Shown here one piece after another: positions 12,991-25,046 of a DNA stretch of 64,000 nucleotides. A model generated the notes under the pieces. That model was not told the DNA's origin and searched no databases. It saw nothing but the letters and a program-made list of their open reading frames with translations. This DNA comes from Sorghum bicolor (Eukaryota > Streptophyta > Magnoliopsida > Poales > Poaceae). Where the stretch lies: contig NC_012876.2 in assembly GCF_000003195.3 (NCBI RefSeq), forward strand, positions 4,010,306-4,074,305. Direction: 5' to 3'. The first letter of the stretch is position 1. Each line of letters starts with the position of its first letter. The translations under genes and the position numbers were made by a program.

Positions 12991-14645
12991 TGTTGACGGT
13001 CCTTAAGTATCAAATTTAATTAACAAATAAACAAAGAAAAGGATCCAAATGAAATCAACATCCAGACTTAGGGTTTTATCTGACAGAATTCCATGAGTTT
13101 TGGTGTTTGTCTATTTCTGCAGGGGGTTATCAGGAAATACGGAAGAAAGGCCCACATGTCAGGATTACGTAAAGATATTAACGTGCTGCGCAATTATCTT
13201 ACATCTAGAAGACTCCAGAAGCCACGAGACCGAAGCGGAGGCGAAACGGGGCCAGACCCTGGGCGGCCGCCCAGTTGGTCAGGGCGCCCGCCCTGCCCCT
13301 GAGTCCAATCAGGACTCTGCTTTGCGGGAGATCTCCACCGACCTAAAGGATGAATCTAAACCATACAATCTATGTCGGTTTGATCCAAGGGCCCATATTC
13401 ACTTGAAGGGACTATAAAACCAGACCCCCTGGCCCCTGGAGGAGAGAGCCTCTCAACCCTAATTCATTGTTCCATCAAGGGAGAAGAAGCCTCTGATCAA
13501 GATTAGAGCCACCACATCAATTAGATATCTAGATTAGCATAGCTACATAGGATTAGAACTAGAAGGAGTCAATCTTCGATTGGTTTCCGGATCTGTCAGG
13601 AGGATTCTTGGTAATTCTCTAATTGTGCTTCTAATTACTTTCTAATTATCTTTGTTCTTCAATATTATGAATATGACTTTGTTCTACTTCAATATATTGC
13701 TTATGACTTTGCTCTACTTGCTTATATTCAAGATTATATTGTTCTTAGTTTATCATAGTTATGTACTTGGCTTAGTTAGATACGATCTATATACATGCTT
13801 AGGATCGTATAGCGTTTATCCATCGGATCCATGGGTAAATGATAGATATTGTGTAGGCGTGGTGCTTATACCGTATTTATCTGCGATTGTACCTAATATG
13901 CCAGATTGTGGGGTGGTTCGTGATAGTGACAGCTTCATTGATTCTTATATAGTCCCCCTCTCGTGTATTGGGCTGGCAGAGCAACATTATTACAGGGGAG
14001 TGATTGCTATGTTTCTCATATTCCTTGCTAATATCACTATGCATGGGCGTAGTCTTGTCTCGCAATGATTGCTAAGTATGCTTGCACTAATTATGATAAT
14101 GCTAGACTATATAGTTAAGAATAACTTAGGGAATATTCTTGTAGTTCGTTCTAATACCATGCTAATGACTTTCTAGAGTATCTAATTGAGGTGCTTATCA
14201 TATTTATTATGTGGCTAGATCAGATTAGTTATCCTTGTCACTATTATTATTTCATATATCTTTTATGTGACACTTATCCCTGTATGATGAGTTAGATATA
14301 ATGTTCTCAATTATACATGCAATGATAGATGCTCAATCTCATATTCTATTCTGTAATCATTAGTGATGATTTCTAATCCCTTCCCAGTGGTAAAAATATA
14401 AATAACGATACCTGGAATACTTCCCGGTTAAAATGCTACATCGGTATTAATCTGTGCGCTTGCAGATCCCATTCATTATTTATTTAGAAGAGCAATTGCA
14501 TATTTCAATACCGCGTCTCTTATATCATGCTGGGGATGACAACTTGGCTTAAGTGGTGTAAGGGATAGGTTTGGCATTTTTGGCACCGTTACTAGATTTA
14601 GAGAACTTAGTCTACTTTTAGTAATGATGTTAAGAATACCCAACA
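12991..14645 (+). repeat. 3' LTR
   Basis: 1655 bp, nearly identical to 6365-8019 and ending ACCCAACA directly before the duplicated target ACGGG. Confidence 0.93.
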
Positions 14646-14650
14646 ACGGG

Positions 14651-17600
14651 ATTCTTTCCCAGATCATGTCCTCAAAAATCTTAGTGGGGGACAGGAATTT
14701 ATTTGGCATACCATGGCACCCCATGGAAGATCAGGGGGCATCCTTCTAGGGGTAGACCTGAATGTCTTTGACATTGGAGCCATTGATGAGGGAGATTTTT
14801 ATGTAAAATTCACATTATGAATTAAATCAAATGACTTCAAATTTTCGCTTTATTCAGTTTATGGCCCAGCACAAAACCAAAACAAAAATGCCTTCCTAGC
14901 TGAACTCGCCAACACCTGTTACAAAGAATCGCTTCCGTATATGATAGGAGGAGATTTCAATATAATGAGATCTCCTGAGGATAAAAGTTCAGGAGATTTT
15001 GATCCTAAGTGGCCTAATTTGTTCAATGCTGTCATTGAATCTCTAGATCTTAAAGAGATCATGATGTCAGGGCGCCAATATACTTGGGCTGGGCCAGGGG
15101 ATAACCCAACTTTTGAGAAGTTGGATAGAGTCCTTGTTAGCACTGAATTTGAAGTCATGTTTCCTTTGTCAACAGTTGAAACTAGGGATAGAAATATTTC
15201 AGACCATACTCCCCTAGTACTTAATACAGGAGCCTCAACTCACTGTACCCAAAATCGTCCTTTCAAATTTGAGAGGGGATGGTTGATACGGGATGGTTTT
15301 TATGATATGGTTGCAATGATCTGGCAATCACCATGCCTCGGGGTTTCCCCGCTTCAACGTTGGCAATTCAAGATCCGCAGGCTCAGACAATATCTAAGAG
15401 GTTGGGCAAAACACACTGCAGGGTCTTACAGAAAAGAAAAGAAAACAATCTTAGCGCATTTAGATGATCTTGATAAGAAAGCCGAGAACTCCCCCTTATC
15501 TGATCAAGAAATTGATCTGAAACATTATTTAAAAGAGCGCTTAATTAGTCTTCTGAGAGAGGAAGAGTTAAAATGGTATGAGCGGGCCAAAGTAAAAACC
15601 CTGTTGGAAGGAGATGCCAATACCCGGTTCTTCCACCTAGTGGCCAATGGGAAACACCGCAAGCAACATATTTACAAACTAGAGAATGATCAAGGAGTTC
15701 TGGTGGGTGATGATCGTCTCAAAAATCATATTACCAATTATTATAAAGACCTATTTGGCCTCCCGGAGAACTCCGATATCTCCCTGATGGAGGCTCATAA
15801 CCTGGATATCCCACAGGTGTCCCCAGAGGAAAATGATATCCTCATTAGCCCGTTCACTGAATCTGAAGTACGGGATGCAGTTTTTCAAATGGAACATAAT
15901 AAGGCCCCAGGGCCAGATGGATTTCCTGCGGAATTCTATCAGGTGTTCTGGGGAGTGATCAAAGATGACCTTCTTTCCCTTTTTGCAGAATTTCATAGGG
16001 AGGCCCTCGATCTCCACAGCCTGAATTTTGGCATTATCACCTTAATCCCAAAAGTCAATAATGCCATAAAAATTCAGCAATACAGGCCGATTTGTGTTCT
16101 TAATGTGAGTTTTAAGATATTCACTAAAGTGGGCACGAATAGGCTGGGCTTGGTAGCGAAAAAAGTGGTGAGGCCAACGCAGACTGCCTTTATTCCAGGT
16201 AGGAACATAATGGAAGGGGTCGTAATCCTACACGAAACCATCCATGAACTGCACACCAAAAAAAGAGACGGTGTCATTCTCAAAATCGACTTTGATAAGG
16301 CATACGACAAGGTGAAGTGGTCCTTTCTACAACAAACGCTTCGCATGAAAGGCTTCTCCCCCAAATGGTGCCGGTGGATCGAAACAATGGTCACCGGTGG
16401 AAGTGTGGGTATTAAAGTCAATGATGAATTAGGCCCCTATTTCCAAACCAAACGCGGTCTCAGACAAGGTGACCCGATGTCACCAATCTTATTTAACATC
16501 GTTGCTGATATGCTAGCTCTTCTTATAAATAGAGCAAAAGCCGATGGTCAGATAAGAGGAGTCGTCCCCCACCTTATAGATGATGGTCTTTCTATATTAC
16601 AATACGCGCACGACACCATCATCTTTTTAGATCACGACCCAGAACAAGCACAAAATCTAAAACTGTTGCTATACGCTTTTGAATAGTTATCTGGGCTTAA
16701 GATCAACTTCCACAAGAGCGAGATTTTTTGCTATGGTGCAGCAAAAGGGATGGAGTCCTTATATACTAGCCTCTTTGCGTGCAACCCAGGAAAATATCCA
16801 TTTAGATACCTAGGTATTCCAATGCACCATAGACAACTCTTGAATTCTGATTGGAACAAGGTAGAAGAGCGTTTCCAACAGAAACTTTCTTGTTGGAAAG
16901 CAAAATACCTATCTTATGGGGAAGACTAGTCCTGATCAATTCTGTCTTAAGCAGCTTACCCATGTTTATGATGTCCTTTTTTGAGATCCCTAAAGGAGTC
17001 ATTAAAAACCTAGATCATTTTAGATCAAGGTTCTTCTGGCAAGGCTCCACTGACAGATATAGATATAGACTTGCTAAATGGGACATCCTGTGCCGCCCTA
17101 GGGACCAAGGAGGCTTAGGTATACAAAATAAATGCCTACTGGCAAAATGGCTGGTCAATTTGCTAAATACAGAAGGGATATGGCAATCTCTCTTAAGAAA
17201 TAAATACCTGAAATCTAAGTCCCTCACCCAAGTGGTAGCCAAACCGAATGACTCTCATTTTTGGAGAGGCCTTATGCATATCAAAGACGAGGTGCTCGCA
17301 AATGGTTCCTTTGATATTAAAGACGGAACTACCGCTCGGTTTTGGGATGATACATGGGTAGGTGATACGCCACTGAAAGTTAAATACCCGTCATTATATA
17401 ATATAGTGCGTGATCCCCATGCAACCGTTTCGAAAGTGATGGCCACAAACCCTCTAAACATTTCATTTAGAAGGGCTTTAGCGGATAATAAACTTACGGA
17501 ATGGCTAAATCTAGTAGCACGGATCTCTAATGTTAAATTGGTGGAAGGATCGGACCACTTTACATGGAGCTTAACCAAATCAGGGTTATATTCTGTCCGC

Positions 17601-18184
17601 TCTTTGTATCTCCATCTTATTGATACACGACCACCTTTTCATCATAAGAAGATCTGGAAGATAAAAATTCCTCTAAAAATTAAAATATTTCTTTGGTTCC
17701 TGCAAAGGGGATTGTCTTAACCAAAGACAACCTTACCAGGAAAAATTAGAAAGGGAGTCAGAAATGCATCTGTTGTAATGGGAATGAGACTATCCAACAT
17801 CTATTCCTAGACTGTCCTCGTACTAAAATATTTTGGAGGATTATCTTTTTTGCTACTAATCTTAACCAACCTAGATCTATCAACCATATGTTTGGGAACT
17901 GGTTGAATAATCAACATGGAAGCGCTAGAGATTTGATTTGGGTTGGGGTGGCTGCTTTTTGCTGGGCTATCTGGAGATGCCGTAATGATGTCGTTTTTAA
18001 TAAGATGAAAACTAACTCGATTATGCAGGTATTTTTCAGAGGAGCATTTTGGTTACGCTCTTGGGCCCAGCTACAGCGTGATGACTCAGCCAGGGACGCC
18101 CTCTCAAGGATGAGCAAGAAGTTAGAAATAATCGCTCTAGAAATATCCAATAGGGGTTGGAAACATTTATATTGTTTGCCTTAG
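14651..18184 (+). pseudogene. LINE ORF2, main part: endonuclease, reverse transcriptase, zf-RVT (broken)
   Basis: Continues the frame begun at 6247. The C-terminal half of the endonuclease includes GGDFN (about 14947) and SDHTPL (about 15202). The reverse transcriptase has KAPGPDGFPAEFY (about 15901), LRQGDPMSP (about 16456) and an active site changed to YAHD near 16606, where YADD or FADD is normal. Breaks: TGA at 14818-14820, TAG at 16684-16686, a frameshift near 16915, another near 17712 and a TAG near 17747. The distal part matches plant LINE ORF2, ending with a zf-RVT-type C-I-C-C...H...C segment (about 17764-17815) and the AFCWAIWRCRNDVVF motif near 17953. Confidence 0.88.
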
Positions 18185-18319
18185 CGTCCTGGTCGGTTTA
18201 TAAGACTATGGCTCTCTCTGTATTTCTCCAAAACGCTGTAATAATAGGCTGTGTACATCTCTTGATGTAGAGGCCGGATATTTGATTATCCATTATCTAA
18301 AAAATTAATCGTGCATGAG

Positions 18320-18655
18320 TGTATTGATGCCTCAGAAAATCATTTCTTTATTATATGATGTCAAATGGTGATACTTTTATATGAAACTCCACGATATCTA
18401 CAACTTTATTATTTTATGTTTTCACTAGAGGTTATTAAGATAATAAAAAATAATATAAAGTTTTAGCATCATATTAATCGTGTACAAGCCCTTGTGCCAC
18501 CTTAAAAAAATCATATCTTTCTTGTACGGTGTCAAATGTAGATAATTTTTATATGAAAGCTGTAGTTCTTAATGACATCTACGACTTTATAGTTTATGTT
18601 TTTTTATTTGAGATAGTTAAGACGCTAAATAACAATATATGAAACCTTGTGTGTT
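18320..18655. repeat. Two further ~170-bp tandem units, continuing the array at 2358-2527
   Basis: Units starting AATCAT at 18338 and 18509 (171-bp period) share phrases with 2358-2527, including TTTTTATATGAAA, a TCTAC(A/G)ACTTT phrase and CATATTAATCGTG. The LINE therefore inserted inside an older diverged tandem array. Confidence 0.7.
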
Positions 18656-18917
18656 TGACTTACTTGGTTCAGACAAGCTCGATCGGTCCAGCCGATATCG
18701 TGTTTGATTTCTGACCCAAATGACTATGGCTACTCTGCAGTAGAAATCCGGTAGCCTTACCAACAGACTTTCACTTTTCTCTCTTCATTCACATTTCATC
18801 TAGCACCTGAGGGGCGTGCCGAGTGTCGCCATTGATGGCACATATGCAACTATGCTTCGCTGTTTGTTCCTTCCTCTCCACCTCGAGCCTCGCCTAGATG
18901 CCCCTGCACCGTCGCCA

Positions 18918-20333
18918 CACTACTACAAACACGTCCTTCGCTGGCCTACGGCAAAGAAGGCTTTTGTCGAAGGCCTGTCCTTGCCCTCGGCAAAGGCGCC
19001 CTAGGCAAAGTTGGACCGTTGGGTTACAGTGGCCAAGACCCCGTCAGGCTTTGCCGAGGGCTATCCGTTAGGCCCTCGGCAAAGTTTTTTTTAAAATTCA
19101 ATGTTCGGATCTAAAATTTTTTTTGTAACTAGCATTTACCGAGGGTCTTTTTTGCCGAGGGCCCCATATCTAGCCCTCGGCAAAGGCCCCCTTTGCTGAG
19201 GGCCTCAGGTCTAGCCCTCGGCAAAGAACCCTTTTTTGCTAAGGGCTAGACTTGGCTCTTGGCAAAGATTTTTTTTATTTTTAGTTTTTGAGCCCATTTT
19301 TTTTTCTAAAATATGCTATTTTAAACCCAAATTTAAAATTTGGTCCAATTTTGACTTTTTAATATATTTTCTTTGTTTAGTTCTTTTCTTTATTTTTTGG
19401 ATATTTTAAATTTGAACTGCATGTCCATGAAATAAAACAGTATAGTGTTTTAAAAAATATTATTCATGATATTTGGTGTATTTTGAGTCCCTATCTAGGA
19501 ACTTGCATCAAATTTCGTGCATCTTCTTCGTGTAACATGATGAGCGACTTGTGGGATAAGTGTTTTAAAATTATATAAAATTCATATGAAGTCCAAAAAT
19601 TACAAAACTTGTTGAGGTGCCATGTCATCGCATATGTAGGTTGTGGTGAAAATTTGAGAAGGTTTGGAGCAAGTTACAATATCGGATGTCTAAAACCAGA
19701 CATGTCCATATGTGGGCAAGCATCGTGTGTACCTTTTCAGCTCCTCCACCTCCTACACCTACAGTAAGTATGAAAGTCTGCTTTTCACTTGTTTTTGCAT
19801 ATATGTTGGCCTTCGTGCCGTTGTGGATGTCGGCGTTCGTACCGTTGTGGATGTCGGCCTTAGAGACGTTTTGTTTCTTGCAGGTTTTGTAAACCTCCCT
19901 GTTTAGGGGACGTGCTGCCAAAATTTTTAATTGAGTCTAATCTTTTTGTATTCTTAAATTACTAGATGCAATCTCGAAGTTCTAAAATTGTTTTCTCAGA
20001 TTACTCAAACATGTAACTCTGCTTCTTTGTGCAGCCTCCGTCCGCGGGTTCGAATCATCCCACGAATGCGTCACCACGTGATCAGACCTTTCCTTCACTA
20101 TCGTCTCATAGGCTACCTTGATGAGGACTCTTGCTAGGTGATGTGGTTGGACTTTAGCGTGATTTGTGCTTTATGGTTGTGACTTGTGTTTGGATTTGAT
20201 GAACTTGTAATAAACATGTGAATGATGATGAACATGCTGAGACTTGTAATATATTGTGATTTTTGGTTCACAATTATTTATGGTTGTGATATATTATGAG
20301 AAATTGGGTTATGCGTGATATACATATGTGATG

Positions 20334-20336
<3 letters not shown>
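18918..20336 (+). mobile_element. CACTA (En/Spm) element, 5' terminal part
   Basis: Begins CACTACTACAAAC, followed by many subterminal repeats of CCCTCGGCAAAG and its complement in both orientations (18950-19265). Then comes a 5' leader including TTGCAGGTTTTGTAAACC near 19875, which also occurs in inverted form near 47140. The right border is unclear, as it runs into a (TA)n tract. No complete transposase is present. Confidence 0.75.

Positions 20337-20406
<70 letters not shown>
20337..20406. repeat. (TA)n microsatellite
   Basis: About 35 uninterrupted TA dinucleotides. Confidence 0.98.
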
Positions 20407-20409
<3 letters not shown>

Positions 20410-20412
20410 AGA

Positions 20413-21003
20413 GTATATTCAATAGCCAACTACAAAATAAGTTATTCTGTAGCCACCTCCATTTACGATAATTTTATATACTCCCTCCGTCCCTAAATAC
20501 TGCTATTTCTAGGAGAAAATTTTGTCCACAAATACTGCTATTTCTACTAGCATATTCAGTCCACCAGCCCATTTAATTCTCCTTGGAACTTCCGTGGTCC
20601 ACCAGCCCATTTAATTTCTTCTAGGGAGTAGTACTTTGACGCATGGTAATTGTTTGACCTGTTTAGTTAGCATTAAATGCAGCTCGTTGGAACCAGAGAA
20701 CCATGGCTTAACGTGCATGATTAAATGGTGGAGCCCAAATTAATTGAGGGTAGAATTGTCTTTTGTTTGCCACACTAATCTGTCTGAAATCTGCTAGAAA
20801 TAGCAGTATTTGGGGACGGAGGGAGTACTAATTTACGATAATATCAATACATATTTACAATAGTTGGGTTACTATAACACATGGACATATTTACCATAAC
20901 ATTATAGTAAATCACTTAGTATGGAATTACTATAATCTCGTAAATTAATATAGTAATTATCGTAATTCAAAGTGGCTACAAAATAAGTTATTTTGTAGCC
21001 AGC
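20413..21003. mobile_element. MITE-like inverted-repeat element hosting a Stowaway
   Basis: Ends carry GCTACAAAATAAGTTATTTTG-like near-palindromes at both sides (about 20427-20453 and 20970-20998). Internal AT-rich phrases such as ATTTACGATAAT are split by the Stowaway at 20481-20825. Confidence 0.55.
20481..20825. mobile_element. Stowaway MITE (345 bp)
   Basis: Terminal inverted repeats CTCCCTCCGTCCCTAAATAC and its complement, flanked by TA duplications at 20479-20480 and 20826-20827; inner arms ATTTCTAG also pair. Confidence 0.9.
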
Positions 21004-21142
21004 TAAGGACAATGAGAATTTTTAAACAAGAAACACTTATTACTCATTATTTTTTAAGTAGCTTATATTTATCCTCCAGTACATGCATGATTTGGTATAT
21101 TTCTGATTTCCAACTACAACTCGGAGAAAGCATGTCCTTTTA

Positions 21143-21543
21143 TTACACCTTTCGACCATGGCAATGCTGCCAGCACTCCATTATGTCATGCCAGCACTTT
21201 CCGATCAAATCGCAGCAGTACAGTATGCCTTTCAGATAGCACAATAAATTTTTATTATCTGCAATTATCTTTCTTGGTGCCACCATCGTGGTCATCGTCG
21301 CGATCCCAGTGTTGCTAACCTCTCTGGCTTCCCCTATTAATGAAAGATCATTCAATACAAGCAATATGCATGGTTAGAATTAATAGTATATGTATGTCTT
21401 TTTAATTTGCCTCAATAATGGAAAATGGGTCAAATTCGTTGATTACCACTTATTATGTGTGCATGAATGACACATGATGCAAGAAGTACCATGGAAAGCA
21501 TCAAGAGTCCTTGAACGCTGGTATAGTTGAGAAACTTCGCCAT
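21143..21543 (-). CDS. ESF1/MEG-like secreted cysteine-rich peptide, copy B
   Basis: Exons 21543-21447 and 21333-21143 give 95 residues. Exon 1 encodes the signal peptide MAKFLNYTSVQGLL...VIHA and ends AGT-G before GTAATC. Exon 2 starts after TTAATAG and adds the two bases that complete the Gly codon. The mature peptide has LC-x7-CC-x5-CW-x4-EC-x3-C, i.e. seven cysteines plus the conserved Trp, and ends HGRKV. Nearly identical to copy C in exon structure, leader and cysteine spacing. Secretion is expected; a cell-to-cell signalling role as in ESF1/MEG peptides is inferred from the pattern only. Flanks on both sides are CACTA pieces. Confidence 0.75.
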
Positions 21544-21609
21544 GGGTGATGGATAAGATCTAATACTAACAGTGTGTTATTGTTGAACGCTACACCATAT
21601 ATATGGCCA

Positions 21610-21621
21610 ATATATATATAT
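21610..21621 (-). promoter_or_regulatory. TATA-like box of copy B
   Basis: TATATATATATT on the minus strand, about 67-78 bp before the ATG, with an adjoining ATTGGCC motif shared with copy C. Confidence 0.5.
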
Positions 21622-21660
21622 GCACCCATAATCTATATGTTTTGTTTAAACACCCATAAT

Positions 21661-21669
21661 CTATCTATC

Positions 21670-21700
<31 letters not shown>

Positions 21701-21808
21701 CTATCTATCTGTCTATCTATCTGTCTATCTGTTGTCTATCTATCAATATTACCATTATCTATCTATCTATCTATCAATATTGTCATTATCTATCTATCTA
21801 TCTCTCTG
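21661..21808. repeat. (TATC)n / (GATA)n microsatellite upstream of copy B
   Basis: Long TATC runs with a few CTGTC interruptions; same position relative to the gene as in copies A, C and D. Confidence 0.95.
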
Positions 21809-22299
21809 TAGGTCCATTTGTTTATTTGTTAGTCATTCCTTGTATCAGAGGCTCTTGGGAAATTGTGACAATAACTAATCAAAATTTTCTTAATCAATAA
21901 TTTAGTGTCAGATCAAGTGCAACAGTTCAGAAAATCTTGCAAACACAAATAAATCATCACTAGTACAGAAAAGATTTTTAGAGACAGTTAAAATCGGTTT
22001 AGCTCACATAGATACTCCAATTTAGCTCGTCCAATTTTATCACTAGTTCATGCTCAGATAGATGGTCAGATAGATTCATTACTAGTTCATGCTCAGATAG
22101 ATGCTCAGACAGATTCATCACTAGTTCTCCAATTAAGCTCGTCCTTAGTTTCATATTCCAAGTTGCTGCTATGTTCAATTAATAAAATGATCTATCATGC
22201 TTGAGCTTGCAGGCCCAACCCGATGCGGGCCGAGTTGAGACAGGTTGCAAACAGCCTTAACTATAGGGTCAGGTCATTTACCACTTACGACGTGAATGG

Positions 22300-22915
22300 A
22301 TAAATATCGATTTCACACATCAAGGTACGAGCGGAGTCGGCATAATTGAAGAACCACAAATAGCAGGGTATTTACGCCTGATGGCCTAGACTATAATGGA
22401 AGAATTGAAGAACTATATGAACTTTCATTCCATGGTCGCACAAATCTTCATCTTGTCATTTTTAGATGCCATTGGTTTGATCCTGGAGTAACAAAAAAGA
22501 CCCCTCATCTTGGCCTAGTCAAAATTTGACAGGATTTCGTCTATCCAAGAGACGATGTCTATATTGTGGCGCAAAAGACCACACAGGTTTATTATACGTC
22601 ATATATATGCGTGCAAAAGTAGATAGGATCTCAAGGGTTGGTTTGTTGTACACAAGGGTATCACCACACGGTCGACTACCTGTCCTAAACGAGGAAGATT
22701 ACAACATCAACCCCAACACGTATGACGGAGAGTTCTTTCAAGAAGAGGGGCTACAAGGGAGGTTCGAGATAGACTTAACCGATGAGATAGGAATGGATGC
22801 ACACTATGAAATGGTTGATGACCATGACGCTAGAGATGAGGTGCAAAATGCAAAGGACTTACAAATGCTTGATCGATTACGTCTAGGCAATGGCAATGAA
22901 GACTCCTTCGGATAA
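22300..22915 (+). pseudogene. CACTA transposase (TNP2) C-terminal remnant
   Basis: Around 22399-22500 a DUF4216-like text is readable (YYGRIEELYELSF, then FRCHWFDPG). After it, 22526-22915 encodes an acidic tail with FEIDLTDEIGMDAHYEM, typical of the transposase C-terminus. Frames are broken and the N-terminal catalytic part is absent. Confidence 0.7.
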
Positions 22916-23093
22916 TGTTGATTATTTCGACATGGTTGATAGTGATGATGAGATTTATGATCCAGCTAATGCCGATCATGAAGATTATTTATAATGGACA
23001 TGTAATACTTTGTAATATGTAATTATGATTTTTATTTTGCATCTATTTCTAATTACTTTTTTATTCTTTTTAATTGCAGATGATTGAACAAAA

Positions 23094-23743
23094 ATGTTGG
23101 GCGGCCGTCAAAGGAACCTAAGCTCCTTCTACCCTGGAGCACCCGCTCGAAGGGGCGAGGAGGAGCAGGAGCCGTCGGACAGGAGGAGGAGGAGGACTAG
23201 GAGGAGCAGGAGGGACCCATCTCCGGTCACGCCCACGGTCGAGGAGGAGGAGCAGGAGATTGTGGACGAGAGGGAGCAGGAGGCGGTCGAGGGGGAGCAA
23301 GAGGTGGTTGAGAGGGAGGTGGGCAGACGAGGACGAGGATGAGGTGGGAGGTTCCGCATCCTCTGGTACGTCGAGTGTCTACTTGAGAGGTCCCACGACC
23401 GTTCCTCCGCGACCGCATCCTCCTCAATGCCCAGTGATTTGGCCCGATGGGCAAAGGTAAGTTACTTTACATGTTATCACTAGTACTTCATATAATATGT
23501 TCAAAATTTAAATAGAAACTAATATATTTTCTTAATCTCACTTGTGCAGGAACTGAAAGATTGTGTCAGGGTGTGCAGGAACCCACCATGTCAATGGCAT
23601 CCTAGGTCTCCTGTGGAAGACCCACTTCCTTTGCTTGGTCACGTATGTCGGGAAGCTCGAGCCGGCCTTCATGTTTGCGCACTGCGAGGCTGCCCCTAAT
23701 GTGGAAGCTGGCAACAAGGCGGCGCTTGTCGTTCAGGAGTTCT
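23094..23743 (+). pseudogene. CACTA second-gene (TNP1-like) remnant
   Basis: Starts MLGGRQRNLSSF followed by a Glu/Arg-rich stretch (GAGGAGGAG-type codons). A GTAAGT-like junction follows at 23457, then text resembling the conserved core of grass CACTA ORF1 (PPCQWHPR phrase in a shifted frame near 23580, LPLLGHVCREA near 23622). Broken by frameshifts and stops. Confidence 0.6.
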
Positions 23744-23937
23744 AGGTAAGTCTTCCTCGCACTACATGGCTCAATACAATGCATTGATTAGACTTATTTT
23801 GAAATAATTAATAGATACACCGTGTCTGTACGTAGGAGTACTAACTCGAGGAGGCATTCGAGGGCACGACAGATGTGGTGGCGGCCAGAGCTTACAGAAA
23901 ACGCGTAGCCACCCTAACGGCACAACTGCCGTTACGA

Positions 23938-24112
23938 TGCCTTTTCTTTGCAGAGTGTCGCGATAGCACTCGGCAAAGCCTTTGCCGAGTGCGCGACAAA
24001 TGGCACTCGGCAAAGAGCCCTTTGCTGACAAATTTTTTTAGCGAGTGACCTTTGCTGAGTGCGGGCAAAGCCTTTGCCAAGTGCCCAGGGCACTAGGCAA
24101 AGACCCAGTCTC
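23938..24112 (+). repeat. CACTA 3' subterminal repeats
   Basis: Five or more copies of GCACTCGGCAAAG and CTTTGCCGAGTGC in both orientations. The expected terminal TAGTG is not found, so the end is truncated near 24112. Confidence 0.7.
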
Positions 24113-25046
24113 CAGGGAGTGGTTGTCCCCTCTGCAAGCAGGGACCAACCTAGTAGCTACCACCACTGACATATCAGGGAAGGTCACCCTGATGAATTCA
24201 TCGGCCTCATATTCCTTTTCCTCATCACTAACAAACTCAGGATTAGCAGCTAGACTCTGTACCCAAGACACTCATACACACACACACAAACTACTACAAT
24301 TTTATTTAGCCTAAGATCAGAGAGGAGCACAACGGTGGAACAAGATGTCCGATACAGCCAGACACAATTTAGAACTGCACGCGGCTGTCCCTGGCCAGTG
24401 GCCACTGCAACTGCGCCTGAAGGGACTCATGGCTCCTGTCAGGCGCTCACGTTAGCGCCCGACAGAATGCTTCCTTTGGACTCTTGCCACGTCCCTCTAT
24501 GCATCACTGTTCCCATCTGCATTACTTGGTTCATACTGTTCAGCTGCCTTCAAAAGTAACACACCTTCCTTACCCAAACATTCAGAGAGTGTAGGCCCTT
24601 GGAAAAAACCTCTTTTTTGATTGCAGGTTCCATGTCACTGTCATCATATCCAGATCTGAGCGAGGTCACCCGCCATTGCCTCCCTGCTTACCTTGGTTCT
24701 CAAGTGATGTGTTGACAACGATGTTGCTTTGCACTACTGAACCATCTCGTTCTCCGTGTTTCCATCCCTTTCGCTTCTTTGTACTGGTGGACCCTGAAGA
24801 ATTGGCTTGGTCCAAGTTGATTGCATCAACCGGCCTGTTGCTACTTATTTTGTACCACAACATCCTTGTTCTCACCACAAAACTCACCTACTAGCTTAAT
24901 TTGCGACATTGGCTTGTAAATTCTCCTGTTCATCTTATTAACGGCACCTTATTAGGCCTCAGTGGTTTATCTCCTGTGTTCATCTTTGTCTGGTTAGCAA
25001 TCCCTGTCTCCCCGATCGACCTCTCACGTTGCAAGACTACGGACTA
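24113..25046. other. No recognisable gene
   Basis: Short open frames on both strands near 24330-24560 and 24666-24890 have no recognisable domain. A CA-rich run lies near 24276. The stretch has no counterpart in the copy C block, so it probably came with the CACTA insertion. Confidence 0.4.

Larger units (their letters stand above)
6365..14645 (+). mobile_element. Young non-autonomous Ty3/gypsy LTR retrotransposon
   Basis: Two LTRs of exactly 1655 bp (TG...CA ends) flank an internal region with a tRNA-Asp primer-binding site, a gag-protease frame and a polypurine tract. The 5-bp target duplication ACGGG is perfect (6360-6364 and 14646-14650). No reverse transcriptase, RNase H or integrase frame is present between gag-protease and the 3' LTR, so it must rely on a partner element. 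The gag style (NNN-rich linker, WNQQRPNYSGN) and layout recall Tat/Athila-clade elements, but the clade was not tested. Confidence 0.93.
2528..18303 (+). mobile_element. L1-type LINE, decayed, interrupted by an LTR retrotransposon
   Basis: The insertion is bounded by a perfect 16-bp target-site duplication, ATTAATCGTGCATGAG, at 2512-2527 and 18304-18319, and ends in a short A-rich tail after CATTATCT. It carries ORF1 (2800-6269) and ORF2 (6247-6364 plus 14651-18184) with the usual short ORF1/ORF2 overlap. An 8281-bp gypsy element plus its 5-bp target duplication sits inside ORF2. Removing it leaves a LINE of about 7.5 kb, so this is a nearly full-length copy. ORF1 is broken by a frameshift and a stop; ORF2 has stops, frameshifts and a mutated reverse transcriptase active site, so it cannot move on its own. 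Confidence 0.92.

Noticed and set aside
20040..20062. tRNA B-box-like GGTTCGAATC
   Set aside because: No A box or cloverleaf upstream; lies in CACTA sequence.
24666..24894. Open frames on both strands
   Set aside because: No domain, no splice-site support, inside transposon debris.
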